From: Pseudomonas sp. 10S4
GTDB lineage: Bacteria; Pseudomonadota; Gammaproteobacteria; Pseudomonadales; Pseudomonadaceae
Assembly (NCBI RefSeq): GCF_034344865.1
Contig: NZ_CP133774.1
Location: 3,906,001 to 3,970,000, forward strand
Reading direction: 5' to 3'
Length of the DNA: 64,000 bases
The translations under genes were made by a program, and so were the position numbers. The notes beneath the pieces were generated by a model that was not told where the DNA came from, ran no database searches, and saw only the letters and a list, made by a program, of their open reading frames with translations. Positions 17,876-26,482 of this stretch are shown here, in pieces. Positions within the stretch are counted from its first letter, which is position 1; the number at the start of each line of letters is the position of its first letter.

Positions 17876-18394
17876 ATGTCTGACCAAAGCCGCCAGATGA
17901 CACCCGAAGAAGCTGCTGAATTTGCCGAACAGGTGTTCAACAAAGCGCGCGAGGGCGATGCGGCCATGATGGCGGCGCTGCTGACCAAAGGCCTGCCGCC
18001 GAACCTGCGCAACCACAAGGGCGACACCTTGCTGATGCTCGCCGCGTACCACGGTCACGTGGAAACGGTGAAAGTGCTGCTGGAACACAAGGCCGACCCG
18101 GAAATTCGCAACGACAACGGCCAGAGCCCGATTGCCGGCGCCGCCTTCAAGGGCGACCTGGCAGTGGTCACGGCGTTGGTCGAAGGCGGGGCGCAGGTGG
18201 AAGGTTCGTCGTTCGACGGCCGCACGGCGCTGATGATGGCGGCGATGTTCAACCGCGTTGAAATCGTCGACTACCTGATCAGCAAAGGCGCCGACCCCAA
18301 AGCCAAGGACGCCAACGGCGTGTCTGCGCTGGATGCGGCCAAGACCATGGGCGCGGCGGATACCCTGGCGCAACTCGAAAAACTGCTCGGCTGA
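17876..18394 (+). CDS. Ankyrin repeat protein
   Basis: This 172 aa protein is built of about four ankyrin repeats: NHKGDTLLMLAAYHGHVETVKVLLEHKADP, then NDNGQSPIAGAAF, FDGRTALMMAAMFNRVEIVDYLISKGADP and DANGVSALDAAKTMG. The first 30 residues form a helix (MTPEEAAEFAEQVFNKAREGD). There is no signal peptide, so it acts in the cytoplasm, probably as a protein-binding adaptor. The start at 17876 has GGAG upstream. In pseudomonads similar genes occur next to catalase (ankB), but no catalase is present here. Confidence 0.85.
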   Translation: MSDQSRQMTPEEAAEFAEQVFNKAREGDAAMMAALLTKGLPPNLRNHKGDTLLMLAAYHGHVETVKVLLEHKADPEIRNDNGQSPIAGAAFKGDLAVVTALVEGGAQVEGSSFDGRTALMMAAMFNRVEIVDYLISKGADPKAKDANGVSALDAAKTMGAADTLAQLEKLLG

Positions 18395-18425
18395 TCCGAC
18401 GCGTTCTCTGTGACAACGGGGTTTT

Positions 18426-18558
18426 TGTGGCGAGGGGGCTTGCCCCGTTCGGCTGCGCAGCAGTCGTAAACCCGGCGAATGCGGTTTCCCTGACGAATCG
18501 CGTCGCCTGATTTGAGGGCCGCTACGCGCCCCAACGGGAGCAAGCTCCCTCGCCACAG
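18426..18558. repeat. REP-type inverted pair, family B
   Basis: Outer arms are TGTGGCGAGGGGGCTTGCCC and a unit ending CTCCCTCGCCACA. The long interior contains CTGCGCAGCAGTCG and CGCTACGCGCC segments also seen in the other family B copies. Confidence 0.88.
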
Positions 18559-18671
18559 GTTTTGTGTCAGGCTTCACTGAGGCATCTAGGTCTTGGACCA
18601 CAGGTCCGCATTTCATTCTGAATGCGCTATCCTTCGCGCCCTAAAATTTCCCTCGCTACAGGATCCATCCC

Positions 18672-19202
18672 ATGAAAACCGCACTCGTCGAACTCATCAG
18701 CAAAATCAGCTCCGGGTGCATGGGCGATGACGAAATCCTGAAAATCGCTGATGAAGCGGCCCAGGCGTACGCCGATCCTGAAGCTTTTCTGACAGCCAAT
18801 CCGGACATCAACTTCGACGACACCTTCCCGATGCCGCTGGGCGAATGGGTGGTGGTCGGCAGTCTGCCAGAAACTGTGCTGTTCCAGGCCGACACCTACA
18901 TGGACCTGTTCGCCCAGATCGTCGACTCGTTCGGCCCCGGCGTTGACTTCAACATCAAGCCCAAGCAACTGGCCAAGACTGAAGCGCTGACCGCGCTCAA
19001 CCGCATTCAGGTGCAGATGAGCAGCATGAACAAGGAAAACGGCGGCTATACGCTGATGAACTTCAGCCAGTTGCTCGACGATGAACTGCAAGTGGTGCTG
19101 GTCTATGGCAACGACGTGCCGCGGGTACTCGAACTGTGCGCCCAAGTCGGCATCGCCGCCGCGCCGTCCCTGGAAGCGCTGAAAGTGGCGATCCACGTTT
19201 GA
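18672..19202 (+). CDS. Conserved hypothetical protein
   Basis: This 176 aa acidic soluble protein is not assigned to a family I can name. It has no signal peptide or membrane segment. Notable stretches are SSGCMGDDEILKIADEAAQAY, FPMPLGEWVVVGSLPE and a long helix TEALTALNRIQVQMSSMNKENGG. A GGATCC-type RBS precedes the ATG. It stands alone between a family B repeat and a small membrane protein gene. Confidence 0.75.
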   Translation: MKTALVELISKISSGCMGDDEILKIADEAAQAYADPEAFLTANPDINFDDTFPMPLGEWVVVGSLPETVLFQADTYMDLFAQIVDSFGPGVDFNIKPKQLAKTEALTALNRIQVQMSSMNKENGGYTLMNFSQLLDDELQVVLVYGNDVPRVLELCAQVGIAAAPSLEALKVAIHV

Positions 19203-19273
19203 TGCAATAAAACGGAACCCTCGCAAGGGGCGGCTATCCTAAGACTGCATGCCACTATCTTGGGAGCGACACC

Positions 19274-19465
19274 ATGGGTTCCACGTTTAATAGTTTGGTA
19301 GCTCTGATTATTTTCGCCCTGGACATCTGGGCAATCATCAACGTGCTGAAAAGTGGCGCCGAAACAGGGATGAAAATCATCTGGGTGCTGCTGATCCTGC
19401 TGCTGCCGGTGCTGGGCCTGATCATCTGGGCTATCGCCGGGCCACGAGGCAACGTGCGGATCTGA
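19274..19465 (+). CDS. PLDc_N-type small membrane protein
   Basis: This 63 aa protein has two hydrophobic segments (VALIIFALDIWAIINVL and IIWVLLILLLPVLGLIIWAI) followed by GPRG. This is the phospholipase-D-nuclease N-terminal (PLDc_N) module seen at the start of cardiolipin synthases, here as a stand-alone protein. A GGAGCG RBS precedes the ATG. Function is unknown. Confidence 0.85.
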   Translation: MGSTFNSLVALIIFALDIWAIINVLKSGAETGMKIIWVLLILLLPVLGLIIWAIAGPRGNVRI

Positions 19466-19501
19466 CAGGTGAATCCTATTTACCTGTAGGAACACCGAAC
19501 C

Positions 19502-19591
19502 TGTGGGAGCGGGCTTGCTCGCGAAAGCGGCTTATCATCCAACATCAATGTTGACTGACACTCCGCCTTCGCGAGCAAGCCCGCTCCCACA
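19502..19591. repeat. REP-type inverted pair, family A
   Basis: The units GTGGGAGCGGGCTTGCTCGC and its complement are about 90 bases end to end. Its spacer (AAGCGGCTTATCATCC) resembles that of the pair at 20633-20722. Confidence 0.9.
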
Positions 19592-19738
19592 TGGGATTGC
19601 GGCAAGTCATCAAGTGACGTTCGACCTGTCATGTTCCGCAACGTAGAATGCGCGCCTTTCCCGGGCAATCGAGCCTCTCGATTGGCCATCATGGGCGGGT
19701 AACCGTCCGTTGCCACCGCATTCATCGGAGCACTTCCC

Positions 19739-20614
19739 ATGACCACCACCAAAACCAGCGAATACCTGGAAACCCTCTACGAAGGCTACGGCCAGCGTTT
19801 TCGCATGGAAAAACTGCTGCACGAAGTGCGCACCGAACACCAACACCTGGTGATCTTCGAAAACCCGCGCATGGGCCGGGTGATGGCGCTGGACGGTGTG
19901 ATCCAAACCACCGAAGCCGACGAATTCATCTACCACGAAATGCTCACCCACGTGCCGATCCTCGCCCATGGCAGTGCCAAGCGCGTGTTGATCATCGGCG
20001 GTGGCGACGGCGGCATGCTGCGTGAAGTGTCCAAACACCGCAGCGTCGAGCACATCACCATGGTCGAGATCGACGGCACCGTGGTCGACATGTGCAAAGA
20101 GTTCCTGCCGAACCACTCCAAAGGTGCGTACGACGATCCACGCCTGAACCTGGTCATCGACGACGGCATGCGTTTCGTCGCCACCACCACCGAAAAGTTC
20201 GACGTGATCATTTCCGACTCCACCGACCCGATCGGTCCGGGCGAAGTGCTGTTCTCGGAAAACTTCTACCAGGCTTGCCACCGCTGCCTGAACGACGGCG
20301 GCATCCTGGTCACCCAGAACGGCACGCCGTTCATGCAACTCGGTGAAGTACAGACCACCGCCGGGCGCCTGCGCAGCCTGTTCCCGGACTGGCACTTCTA
20401 CCAAGCGGCCATTCCGACCTACATCGGCGGCGCGATGACGTTCGCTTGGGGCGCGACCAATACCGCCTATCGCAAATTGTCCCGCGAAATCCTGCAACAG
20501 CGCTTCGCCGGCAGCGGCATCATCACCCGCTACTACAACCCGGAAATCCACATCGGCGCGTTCGCCATGCCGCAGTACGTGCTGCAAGCGATCAATAAGC
20601 CAAGCAACGACTAA
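19739..20614 (+). CDS. speE: Spermidine synthase (polyamine aminopropyltransferase)
   Basis: This 291 aa enzyme transfers the aminopropyl group of decarboxylated SAM to putrescine. Visible motifs are the SAM-binding [28 protein letters not shown] and the catalytic loop [14 protein letters not shown]. The N-terminal beta-strand domain ([15 protein letters not shown]) is intact. Its product also yields methylthioadenosine, the substrate feeding the mtn genes 5 kb upstream. Confidence 0.96.
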   Translation: MTTTKTSEYLETLYEGYGQRFRMEKLLHEVRTEHQHLVIFENPRMGRVMALDGVIQTTEADEFIYHEMLTHVPILAHGSAKRVLIIGGGDGGMLREVSKHRSVEHITMVEIDGTVVDMCKEFLPNHSKGAYDDPRLNLVIDDGMRFVATTTEKFDVIISDSTDPIGPGEVLFSENFYQACHRCLNDGGILVTQNGTPFMQLGEVQTTAGRLRSLFPDWHFYQAAIPTYIGGAMTFAWGATNTAYRKLSREILQQRFAGSGIITRYYNPEIHIGAFAMPQYVLQAINKPSND

Positions 20615-20632
20615 AAGTTATCCACAACCCCT

Positions 20633-20722
20633 TGTGGGAGCGGGCTTGCTCGCGAAAGCGGCGTATCAGTCAATATTGAAGTCGGCTGACACACCGCATT
20701 CGCGAGCAAGCCCGCTCCCACA
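20633..20722. repeat. REP-type inverted pair, family A
   Basis: TGTGGGAGCGGGCTTGCTCG and its complement lie just after speE, 19 bases past the stop codon. Confidence 0.9.
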
Positions 20723-20832
20723 GGTAATGTGTTTTATTCAGGCTTGCGCGGTGTAATCCGTTTGAACGATCAGTCAGTGCAAACGTCCAGATAGATGTAA
20801 GCCCATTTGCGGGTTTGATCGAGGAGGCACTG

Positions 20833-21066
20833 ATGCAAAAGTGGAAAATCACTTTCGTGGATGATCACGGCGTAACTGTCGATGAAGTCTTTGAGTGCGA
20901 CGAGTGCCCGGATAACGAGCATGCCGCCAAACTCATCAAGGCCCGGCTCCTGCCTGTCGCTGCTGAACTGGATCTGAATGATCTGGAAGGGCGCACTGCT
21001 GATGCGAGCGTCAAAGAGCTCAAGCTCCAGAACAGCATTCAAATCCTCGGCATTACTCCCGTCTGA
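20833..21066 (+). CDS. Small conserved hypothetical protein
   Basis: This 77 aa acidic cytoplasmic protein (MQKWKITFVDDHGVTVDEVF) contains one CDEC motif. A perfect GAGGAGG RBS fixes the ATG at 20833 over an in-frame upstream codon. No known domain is recognised. Confidence 0.72.
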   Translation: MQKWKITFVDDHGVTVDEVFECDECPDNEHAAKLIKARLLPVAAELDLNDLEGRTADASVKELKLQNSIQILGITPV

Positions 21067-21279
21067 TCCCTCTCCTGTCACATTCACAACCAGACCTTGG
21101 CAGCGGCTCTGACTTAGGGCTACTCTGCAAGCGAGATCAGCGAACGGATCGCTAAGGTCTGGTCTTGTCAGCTACATGCTTGTATCCCAATGGCAACTTG
21201 CTTGTCGTATCGCCTTCATCATTCGGTTGCGGGCGCCGGGAGTACGGAAAGTCTATCCATCAGTTCAGGAGGACGTTTC

Positions 21280-21621
21280 ATGAGCACAGCCTATCAAGAA
21301 GACATCAGCAGCAGCGTGCTGCGCCGCATGAAAGAAGGCGGTTTCGACTTTTCACGATTCCATCCCATCGAGTTCTACGCCATTTTTCCGGACGAGGAGC
21401 GGGCGCGCAGGGCGGCAGGTTATTTCTGTGGTGAATCATTGAATGCCCAGATCAGCGTGCGCGACGACGGCGCGTGGCATCTGGAACTGAGCAAAGTGAT
21501 GTACGCCACCTACGACGGCATTGGCGACTTTGAGCAGGACTTCGAGGCGGTGGTCGAGCCTTTGGGCGGGATTATCGAAGGATGGGGCGTCAAACAGGAG
21601 GTACGAGGGCTACTCGCATAA
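21280..21621 (+). CDS. RraB-like ribonuclease E inhibitor family protein
   Basis: This 113 aa protein matches the RraB domain: IEFYAIFPDEERARRAAGYF, WHLELSKVMYATYDGIGDFEQDFEAVV and a final GGIIEGWGVK. RraB-type proteins bind RNase E and alter mRNA decay, but this sequence is shorter than E. coli RraB and the function is by family only. The start at 21280 has AGGAGG upstream. Confidence 0.82.
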   Translation: MSTAYQEDISSSVLRRMKEGGFDFSRFHPIEFYAIFPDEERARRAAGYFCGESLNAQISVRDDGAWHLELSKVMYATYDGIGDFEQDFEAVVEPLGGIIEGWGVKQEVRGLLA

Positions 21622-21701
21622 CACTATGAACAGCGACAACACTCAGCAACGGCTGACCTTTGGGTTGGCCGTTTTCGTTTCCGGGTTTGTGAAGATCAAG
21701 A

Positions 21702-21781
21702 TCAAAAGATCGCAGCCTTCGGCAGCTCCTACAGGAGAACGCATTCCAATGTAGGAGCTGCCGAAGGCTGCGATCTTTTGA
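21702..21781. repeat. REP-type inverted pair, family C
   Basis: TCAAAAGATCGCAGCCTTCG, then GCAGCTCCTACA, about 18 bases of spacer, and the full complement. A second copy lies at 26847-26927. It differs wholly from families A and B. Confidence 0.9.
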
Positions 21782-21813
21782 CTTTGCTTTATTTCACGAC
21801 ATTTCAGCCAGGC

Positions 21814-21838
21814 AAAAAAAGCCGCCTAAACAGGCGGC
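21814..21838 (-). terminator. Orphan minus-strand terminator
   Basis: On the minus strand a perfect 7-bp stem GCCGCCT-GTTT-AGGCGGC is followed by seven T residues. No minus-strand gene lies upstream of it; the next 260 bases hold only the leader of the plus-strand operon. It may end a small RNA or an antisense leader transcript. Confidence 0.7.
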
Positions 21839-21984
21839 TAAAGGGAAGTTCGAGAGGTTTTGCAACGAATGCGCGGATTATCCGCATCGACGCCCGAGCA
21901 GTGAAATCAACTCTGACTATGCTGTTGATAGGCGACAACATTGCTTCGCAATGAAGCGGGGGCGATCAGGTTGGGGCGTTTGCC

Positions 21985-21999
21985 GCACAGGATTGGTGC
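21985..21999. promoter_or_regulatory. NtrC-like enhancer palindrome
   Basis: GCACAGGATTGGTGC fits the established NtrC site pattern GCAC-N7-GTGC, as at enteric glnA. The arms extend to CCGCAC/GTGCGG. It lies about 70 bases upstream of the sigma-54 promoter, a usable activator distance. Confidence 0.7.
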
Positions 22000-22051
22000 G
22001 GTGGGATTGGGGCGATTATCCAACTGATTGATATCAAAGCGTTTATGCCGA

Positions 22052-22067
22052 TGGCACGGGCCTTGCG
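22052..22067 (+). promoter_or_regulatory. Sigma-54 (RpoN) promoter
   Basis: TGGCACGGGCCTTGCG matches the -24/-12 consensus TGGCACG-N4-TTGC with the invariant GG and GC 11 bases apart. It lies 34 bases before the ATP-grasp start codon, and the AAGGAG RBS follows. Confidence 0.8.
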
Positions 22068-22100
22068 AAGCCTAGATGTCCGGGTGACAAGGAGTACGGC

Positions 22101-23510
22101 ATGATCCGCACCTATTTTGATGAGATGTACGATGCCGGCGGCCTGGTCCGCCCACATTACCGGGAGTTTGCCCGTTGGCTGGCCGAAACGCCTGACGAGC
22201 TTTTGGCACAACGGCGACGCGAGGCCGATCTGTTGTTTCATCGTGCCGGGATTACGTTCACGCTCTACGGTGATGAGCAGGGGACAGAGCGCCTGATTCC
22301 CTTCGACACCATTCCCCGCAGTATCCCCGCCAGCGAATGGCGGATCGTCGAACGTGGCTGCATCCAGCGGGTCAAGGCGTTGAACATGTTCCTCGCCGAC
22401 CTCTACCACGAGCAGCGCATCATCAAGGCCGGCATCATTCCGGCCGAGCAAGTGCTGGCCAACGAGCAATACCAGTTGGCGATGCAAGGGCTGGATCTGC
22501 ACCGGGATATCTATTCCCACATCTCCGGCGTCGACTTGGTGCGCGATGGCGACGGCACGTACTACGTGCTCGAAGACAATCTTCGTACACCGAGCGGCGT
22601 GAGCTACATGCTCGAAGACCGCAAGATGATGATGCGACTGTTCCCCGAGTTGTTCGCGGCGCAACGCATTGCCCCCATCGACCACTATCCGAACCTGTTG
22701 CTCGACACCCTGAAAAGCTCCAGCCCGATCGATAACCCGAGCGTGGTGGTGTTGACGCCGGGTCGGTTCAACAGCGCGTTTTTCGAGCATGCGTTTCTCG
22801 CTCGGGAAATGGGCGTTGAACTGGTGGAAGGCGCGGATCTGTTCGTGCGCGAGGACAAAGTCTTCATGCGCACCACCGACGGGCCGAAAGCCGTCGACGT
22901 GATCTACCGGCGCCTCGACGATGCGTTCCTCGATCCGCTGGCGTTCAACCCGGACTCGATGCTTGGCGTGCCGGGGCTGCTGTCGTCCTATCGCTCGGGC
23001 AACGTGGTGCTGGCGAATGCCATCGGCACCGGGGTGGCGGATGACAAGTCGGTGTATCCATTTGTCACGGACATGATCCGTTTCTACCTGGATGAAGAGC
23101 CGATCCTGAAGAACGTTCCGACGTTCCAGTGTCGCAACCCTTCAGAACTTTCCCACGTACTGGCCAATCTTCCAGATCTGGTGGTCAAGGAAACCCAAGG
23201 CTCCGGCGGTTACGGAATGCTGGTAGGGCCGGCGGCAACGGCGGCGGAAATCGAATTGTTCCGCGCGCGGATCAAAGCCAAGCCCCACGCGTATATCGCT
23301 CAGCCGACGTTGTCGCTGTCGACCTGTCCGACCTTTGTCGAAAACGGCATAGCTCCACGCCACATCGACCTGCGTCCGTTTGTATTGTCTGGCCGCGAAA
23401 CCCGGGTTGTGCCCGGCGGTTTGACCCGTGTTGCCCTGCGCGAAGGCTCCCTGGTGGTGAATTCCTCCCAGGGTGGCGGAACCAAGGACACCTGGGTGGT
23501 CGAGGATTGA
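22101..23510 (+). CDS. Circularly permuted type 2 ATP-grasp protein
   Basis: This 469 aa protein matches the circularly permuted ATP-grasp family (former DUF404/DUF407). It carries the N-terminal YDEMYDAGGLVRPHYREFARWL and the ligase core with VKETQGSGGYGMLVGP and RHIDLRPFVLSG. The C-terminus NSSQGGGTKDTWV is also a family hallmark. ATP-grasp enzymes make amide or peptide bonds; the substrate here is unknown. The alpha-E and transglutaminase genes follow at 12 bases and with a 4-base overlap. The upstream promoter looks sigma-54/NtrC-dependent, so expression in nitrogen limitation is predicted. Confidence 0.9.
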   Translation: MIRTYFDEMYDAGGLVRPHYREFARWLAETPDELLAQRRREADLLFHRAGITFTLYGDEQGTERLIPFDTIPRSIPASEWRIVERGCIQRVKALNMFLADLYHEQRIIKAGIIPAEQVLANEQYQLAMQGLDLHRDIYSHISGVDLVRDGDGTYYVLEDNLRTPSGVSYMLEDRKMMMRLFPELFAAQRIAPIDHYPNLLLDTLKSSSPIDNPSVVVLTPGRFNSAFFEHAFLAREMGVELVEGADLFVREDKVFMRTTDGPKAVDVIYRRLDDAFLDPLAFNPDSMLGVPGLLSSYRSGNVVLANAIGTGVADDKSVYPFVTDMIRFYLDEEPILKNVPTFQCRNPSELSHVLANLPDLVVKETQGSGGYGMLVGPAATAAEIELFRARIKAKPHAYIAQPTLSLSTCPTFVENGIAPRHIDLRPFVLSGRETRVVPGGLTRVALREGSLVVNSSQGGGTKDTWVVED

Positions 23511-23522
23511 AGGAAGCCTGCC

Positions 23523-24472
23523 ATGTTAAGTAGAACTGCCTCGGATTTGTATTGGATGTCGCGTTATCTGGAGCGGGCGGAAAACCTCGCACGGATGCTC
23601 GACATCAGCTATTCGCTGTCGCTGATGCCGCAGGACGGCCGCGGTGACGGTTTGCACGAACTCGCCATGCCGTTGCTGATCACCGGAACACTGGACGATT
23701 ACCTGGAGCGCCACGGCGAGTTGCATGCCGAACGGCTGCTGCATTTTTCGCCCTGGACGCGGCCAACCCGGCGAGCATCTACAGCTGCCTTGGTTCGGCG
23801 CGGGCCAGTGCTCATGCGGTGCGTGGGCGAATTACCGCCGACATGTGGGAAAACATCAACGCTACCTGGCTGGAAATTCGCGGGATCGCCGAACAGGGCT
23901 TGAGTCGCTACGGCATGAGCCGTTTCTGCGAGTGGATCAAGGAGCGTTCACACCTGTTTCGTGGAGCGTCCTACGGCACGATCATGCGTAACGATGCGTT
24001 TCGCTTCATTCGTCTGGGCACGTTTATCGAAAGGGCCGACAACACGTTGCGCCTGCTTGACGCCCGTTACGAAATGGCCGGCGATCAGGCCGAAGCGGTC
24101 AGCGACGGCACGGCTCACGCGTATTACCAATGGAGTGCGTTGTTGCGGGCGTTGTCGTCGTTCGAGGCTTACACCGAGATCTACCGCGACGCACCCGGTG
24201 CCCGGCATGTCGCTGAATTGCTGCTGTTGCGCGCCGATGTTCCACGTTCCTTGCGCGCCTGCACCGAAGAAATCGACCAGATCCTCGCCCAGTTGCCGGG
24301 GGCCAACGGCCGTCCTGCGCAACGCCTGGCGGCGGAAATGGACGCGCGCCTGCGCTACACCGGCATCACCGAAATTCTCGACGAAGGCCTGCACGCCTGG
24401 CTGACCGAGTTCATCCCGCTGGTGCGCCAGTTGGGCAACGCCATTCACAGTTCTTACCTGGAGGCTGCATGA
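23523..24472 (+). pseudogene. Alpha-E domain protein, one frameshift
   Basis: This all-helical alpha-E protein (former DUF403, about 316 aa) is the usual partner of the permuted ATP-grasp. The N-terminal part MLSRTASDLYWMSRYLERAE and the later part RITADMWENINATWLEIRGI are both standard but lie in different frames. The frames join if one T is restored in the T-run at 23744-23748, giving HFFALDAANP as expected. The intact flanking genes and the homopolymer site suggest a sequencing error rather than loss. The last codon overlaps the transglutaminase start. Confidence 0.85.
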
Positions 24473-25278
24473 GACTTTCCATTAGCCACGAGACCACCTA
24501 TCACTACGAAGATCAGGTGCGGGCGAGCATCCAGTACCTGCGACTGACACCCCACGACAGCGAGCGCCAGCACGTGCTCAGCTGGCAGCTCGACCTGCCG
24601 CGCCCAGTACGCGCGCAACTCGATCCGTTCGGCAACATCCTGCACGTGCTGACCATGGACGAGCCCCATGAGGCGATCATCATTGGCGCCCGTGGCCAGG
24701 TCGATATCGACGAACTGCGCGAAGCCGAGCATGAGAGCCAGTCGGCGCTGCCGTTCCTGCGTTTCACCCGGCTGACCGAAGCCGACCAGGCCCTGCGTGC
24801 GTTTGCTGAAAAGGAATGCAAAAAGCGCCGGGATCGCACGGCGCTGATCGACTTGATGCATGGCCTGAACCAGCACATGACCTACACGCCGGGTTCCACC
24901 GAAGTCGACACCAGCGCCGCCCAGGCCTTCGCCGGACGTTCCGGTGTCTGCCAGGACCACACCCACGCGTTTCTCGCCTGCGCTCGCAGCCTGGGCATTC
25001 CTGCGCGTTATGTGTCGGGGTATTTGTACAGCGAGAACAGTGAGCACCTGGCCAGTCACGCGTGGGCCGAGGCTTGGCTTGATGATGCTTGGTATAGCTT
25101 TGACGTGACCAATCAACTGGCTCGGCCGGAGCGCCATTTGAAACTGGCGGTGGGCCTGGATTACCTGGACGCCTGCCCGGTACGCGGGATGCGCCGGGGC
25201 GGTGGTTGCGAGCAGATGCATGCCAAGGTGTTTGTCTCGCCGACGCCTGCGCCGGTGATCTCAGTCCAACAGCAGTAA
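24469..25278 (+). CDS. Transglutaminase-like protease family protein
   Basis: This 269 aa protein has an N-terminal beta domain (MRLSISHETTYHYEDQV) and a transglutaminase core. The catalytic Cys lies in RSGVCQDHTHAFLAC, the His in SHAWAEAWLDDAWYSFD, and the Asp in DVTNQ. In the ATP-grasp/alpha-E association it is thought to cut or ligate a small peptide or tag. The start overlaps the upstream gene by ATGA. It is the last gene of the operon and a family B repeat follows. Confidence 0.9.
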   Translation: MRLSISHETTYHYEDQVRASIQYLRLTPHDSERQHVLSWQLDLPRPVRAQLDPFGNILHVLTMDEPHEAIIIGARGQVDIDELREAEHESQSALPFLRFTRLTEADQALRAFAEKECKKRRDRTALIDLMHGLNQHMTYTPGSTEVDTSAAQAFAGRSGVCQDHTHAFLACARSLGIPARYVSGYLYSENSEHLASHAWAEAWLDDAWYSFDVTNQLARPERHLKLAVGLDYLDACPVRGMRRGGGCEQMHAKVFVSPTPAPVISVQQQ

Positions 25279-25308
25279 CCCTATTCCTTTGGGATAAGGG
25301 GATTAACT

Positions 25309-25440
25309 GTGGCGAGGGAGCTTGCTCCCGCTCGGCTGCGCAGCAGTCGCAAATTCGGCGAATGCGGTTTTCTGATGGACCGCATCGCCTGATTTGAGGG
25401 CCGCTTCGCGCCCCAGCGGGAGCAAGCTCCCTCGCCACAG
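25309..25440. repeat. REP-type inverted pair, family B
   Basis: TGTGGCGAGGGAGCTTGCTC and its complement flank an interior with CTGCGCAGCAGTCGCAAATT and CCGCTTCGCGCCCC. It lies between the convergent transglutaminase and cytochrome genes. Confidence 0.9.
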
Positions 25441-25448
25441 GTTTTTTG

Positions 25449-26261
25449 TTACTTGGCAGGAACCTGTTTGCGCCCCGCCATATGCCTCAAATACCCCACC
25501 AGCAAATCCAGATCCCCCGCCGGCAATACCTGCTCTGAAAACGCTGGCATCTTCGCCTGCGGCCACTGACGCAAACTCTGCGGATCACGAATGTAGCGCT
25601 TGAGGAAATCCGCGCCGAAGTACTCGGTCGGGTTGTACGGGATATTCAGGTCCGGTCCGAACTGCGCATCCCCCGCGCCATTGAGCCGATGACACGCCAG
25701 GCAATTCTTCTGAAATAACGCGAACCCCTGATTCACCGGATCATCCGTCTTCAACGCCGGATCCGGCAGTAGGGCAGGGAAACGCTCGGCCACCGGCGCC
25801 ATGCGCTTGATACTGGCGACTTCAAACGGCCATTGCTCGGGGCTGATGTTGCCCGCCTGCGGATGAGTCCACACCAGATAAAACGGTCCGGCGCTGTGCT
25901 TGCCCTCGGACAGCGGCGGCCACGGCTTGGCCGGGTCTTCAATCGCCAACCAGGCTTGCGCCCCTTCTTTATTCAGCAGCGGGGCCGCTGACAGTTCGGC
26001 CGCAAAACCGTCCAATGCCACCGCTTGCAGATGGTCGTCAGGCTTGATACCCGTCAACAACGCCGCCAACGGCACCGCGCGATAGCTCATGTCCCGTTTA
26101 TAGGAAACGTCATTGCTGATGGTGATGGTCTGAACCTGAGGATGCTTGAGCAACTCCTCGGTCTGCCAGATGCGACTGCTCGCGCCCAGCTCAAGGTTCA
26201 GCTGTGCGGCGTAGAGGGGCGTGCCGAACAGCAAGGCCCCGAACAAAATAAGTGCTTTCAA
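25449..26261 (-). CDS. Periplasmic cytochrome c with N-terminal redox-like domain
   Basis: This 270 aa exported protein has a signal peptide (MKALILFGALLFGTPLYAA), a 160-residue N-terminal domain with RAVPLAALLTGIKPD resembling the molybdopterin-fold oxidoreductase domain, and a C-terminal class I cytochrome c domain. The haem site is CLACH at about residue 190 and the distal ligand Met is in KMPAFSE. The probable start is TTG at 26261. It may accept electrons in the periplasm, but the partner enzyme is not in view. Confidence 0.85.
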   Translation of the reverse strand: MKALILFGALLFGTPLYAAQLNLELGASSRIWQTEELLKHPQVQTITISNDVSYKRDMSYRAVPLAALLTGIKPDDHLQAVALDGFAAELSAAPLLNKEGAQAWLAIEDPAKPWPPLSEGKHSAGPFYLVWTHPQAGNISPEQWPFEVASIKRMAPVAERFPALLPDPALKTDDPVNQGFALFQKNCLACHRLNGAGDAQFGPDLNIPYNPTEYFGADFLKRYIRDPQSLRQWPQAKMPAFSEQVLPAGDLDLLVGYLRHMAGRKQVPAK

Positions 26262-26386
26262 GTGATCGCCATCCCTGTCGTGGAAAGTGCCGTAAAGGTT
26301 GGCACACCCACGCTGGCCCGGGTAGCGAGCCAGTCACATTTTTAATGAGGCGATAGCAAACCTTGGCGCCGTTTTTTACCAACCGA

Positions 26387-26482
26387 CTAGCCGATCACCT
26401 TGGTCAGGTTCGGCAAAATCAACAACAGCGTAGTGGCGAATAGGATGAGTCCGGCTTGACGTACTTTCGAATGTTTAAACAT
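26387..26482 (-). CDS. 31-residue membrane micro-protein
   Basis: A short frame reads MFKHSKVRQAGLILFATTLL and continues LILPNLTKVIG. It is a basic head, one hydrophobic helix and a short tail, ending in TAG. AAGGCGG lies upstream of the ATG. It stands 125 bases upstream of the cytochrome gene on the same strand. Its compact amphipathic make-up supports a real micro-protein, but no homologue is recalled with certainty. Confidence 0.55.
   Translation of the reverse strand: MFKHSKVRQAGLILFATTLLLILPNLTKVIG

Larger units (their letters stand above)
21839..22100. other. Leader of the ATP-grasp operon
   Basis: This stretch without a gene holds the NtrC-like palindrome at 21985-21999, the sigma-54 promoter at 22052-22067 and a small hairpin GCTTC-GCAAT-GAAGC near 21943. 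Any minus-strand transcript ending at 21814 would arise here. Confidence 0.6.

Noticed and set aside
23744..23748. Programmed frameshifting in the alpha-E gene
   Set aside because: No stimulatory structure or conserved slippery heptamer is evident, and other genes nearby carry similar one-base run errors; a sequence error is simpler.
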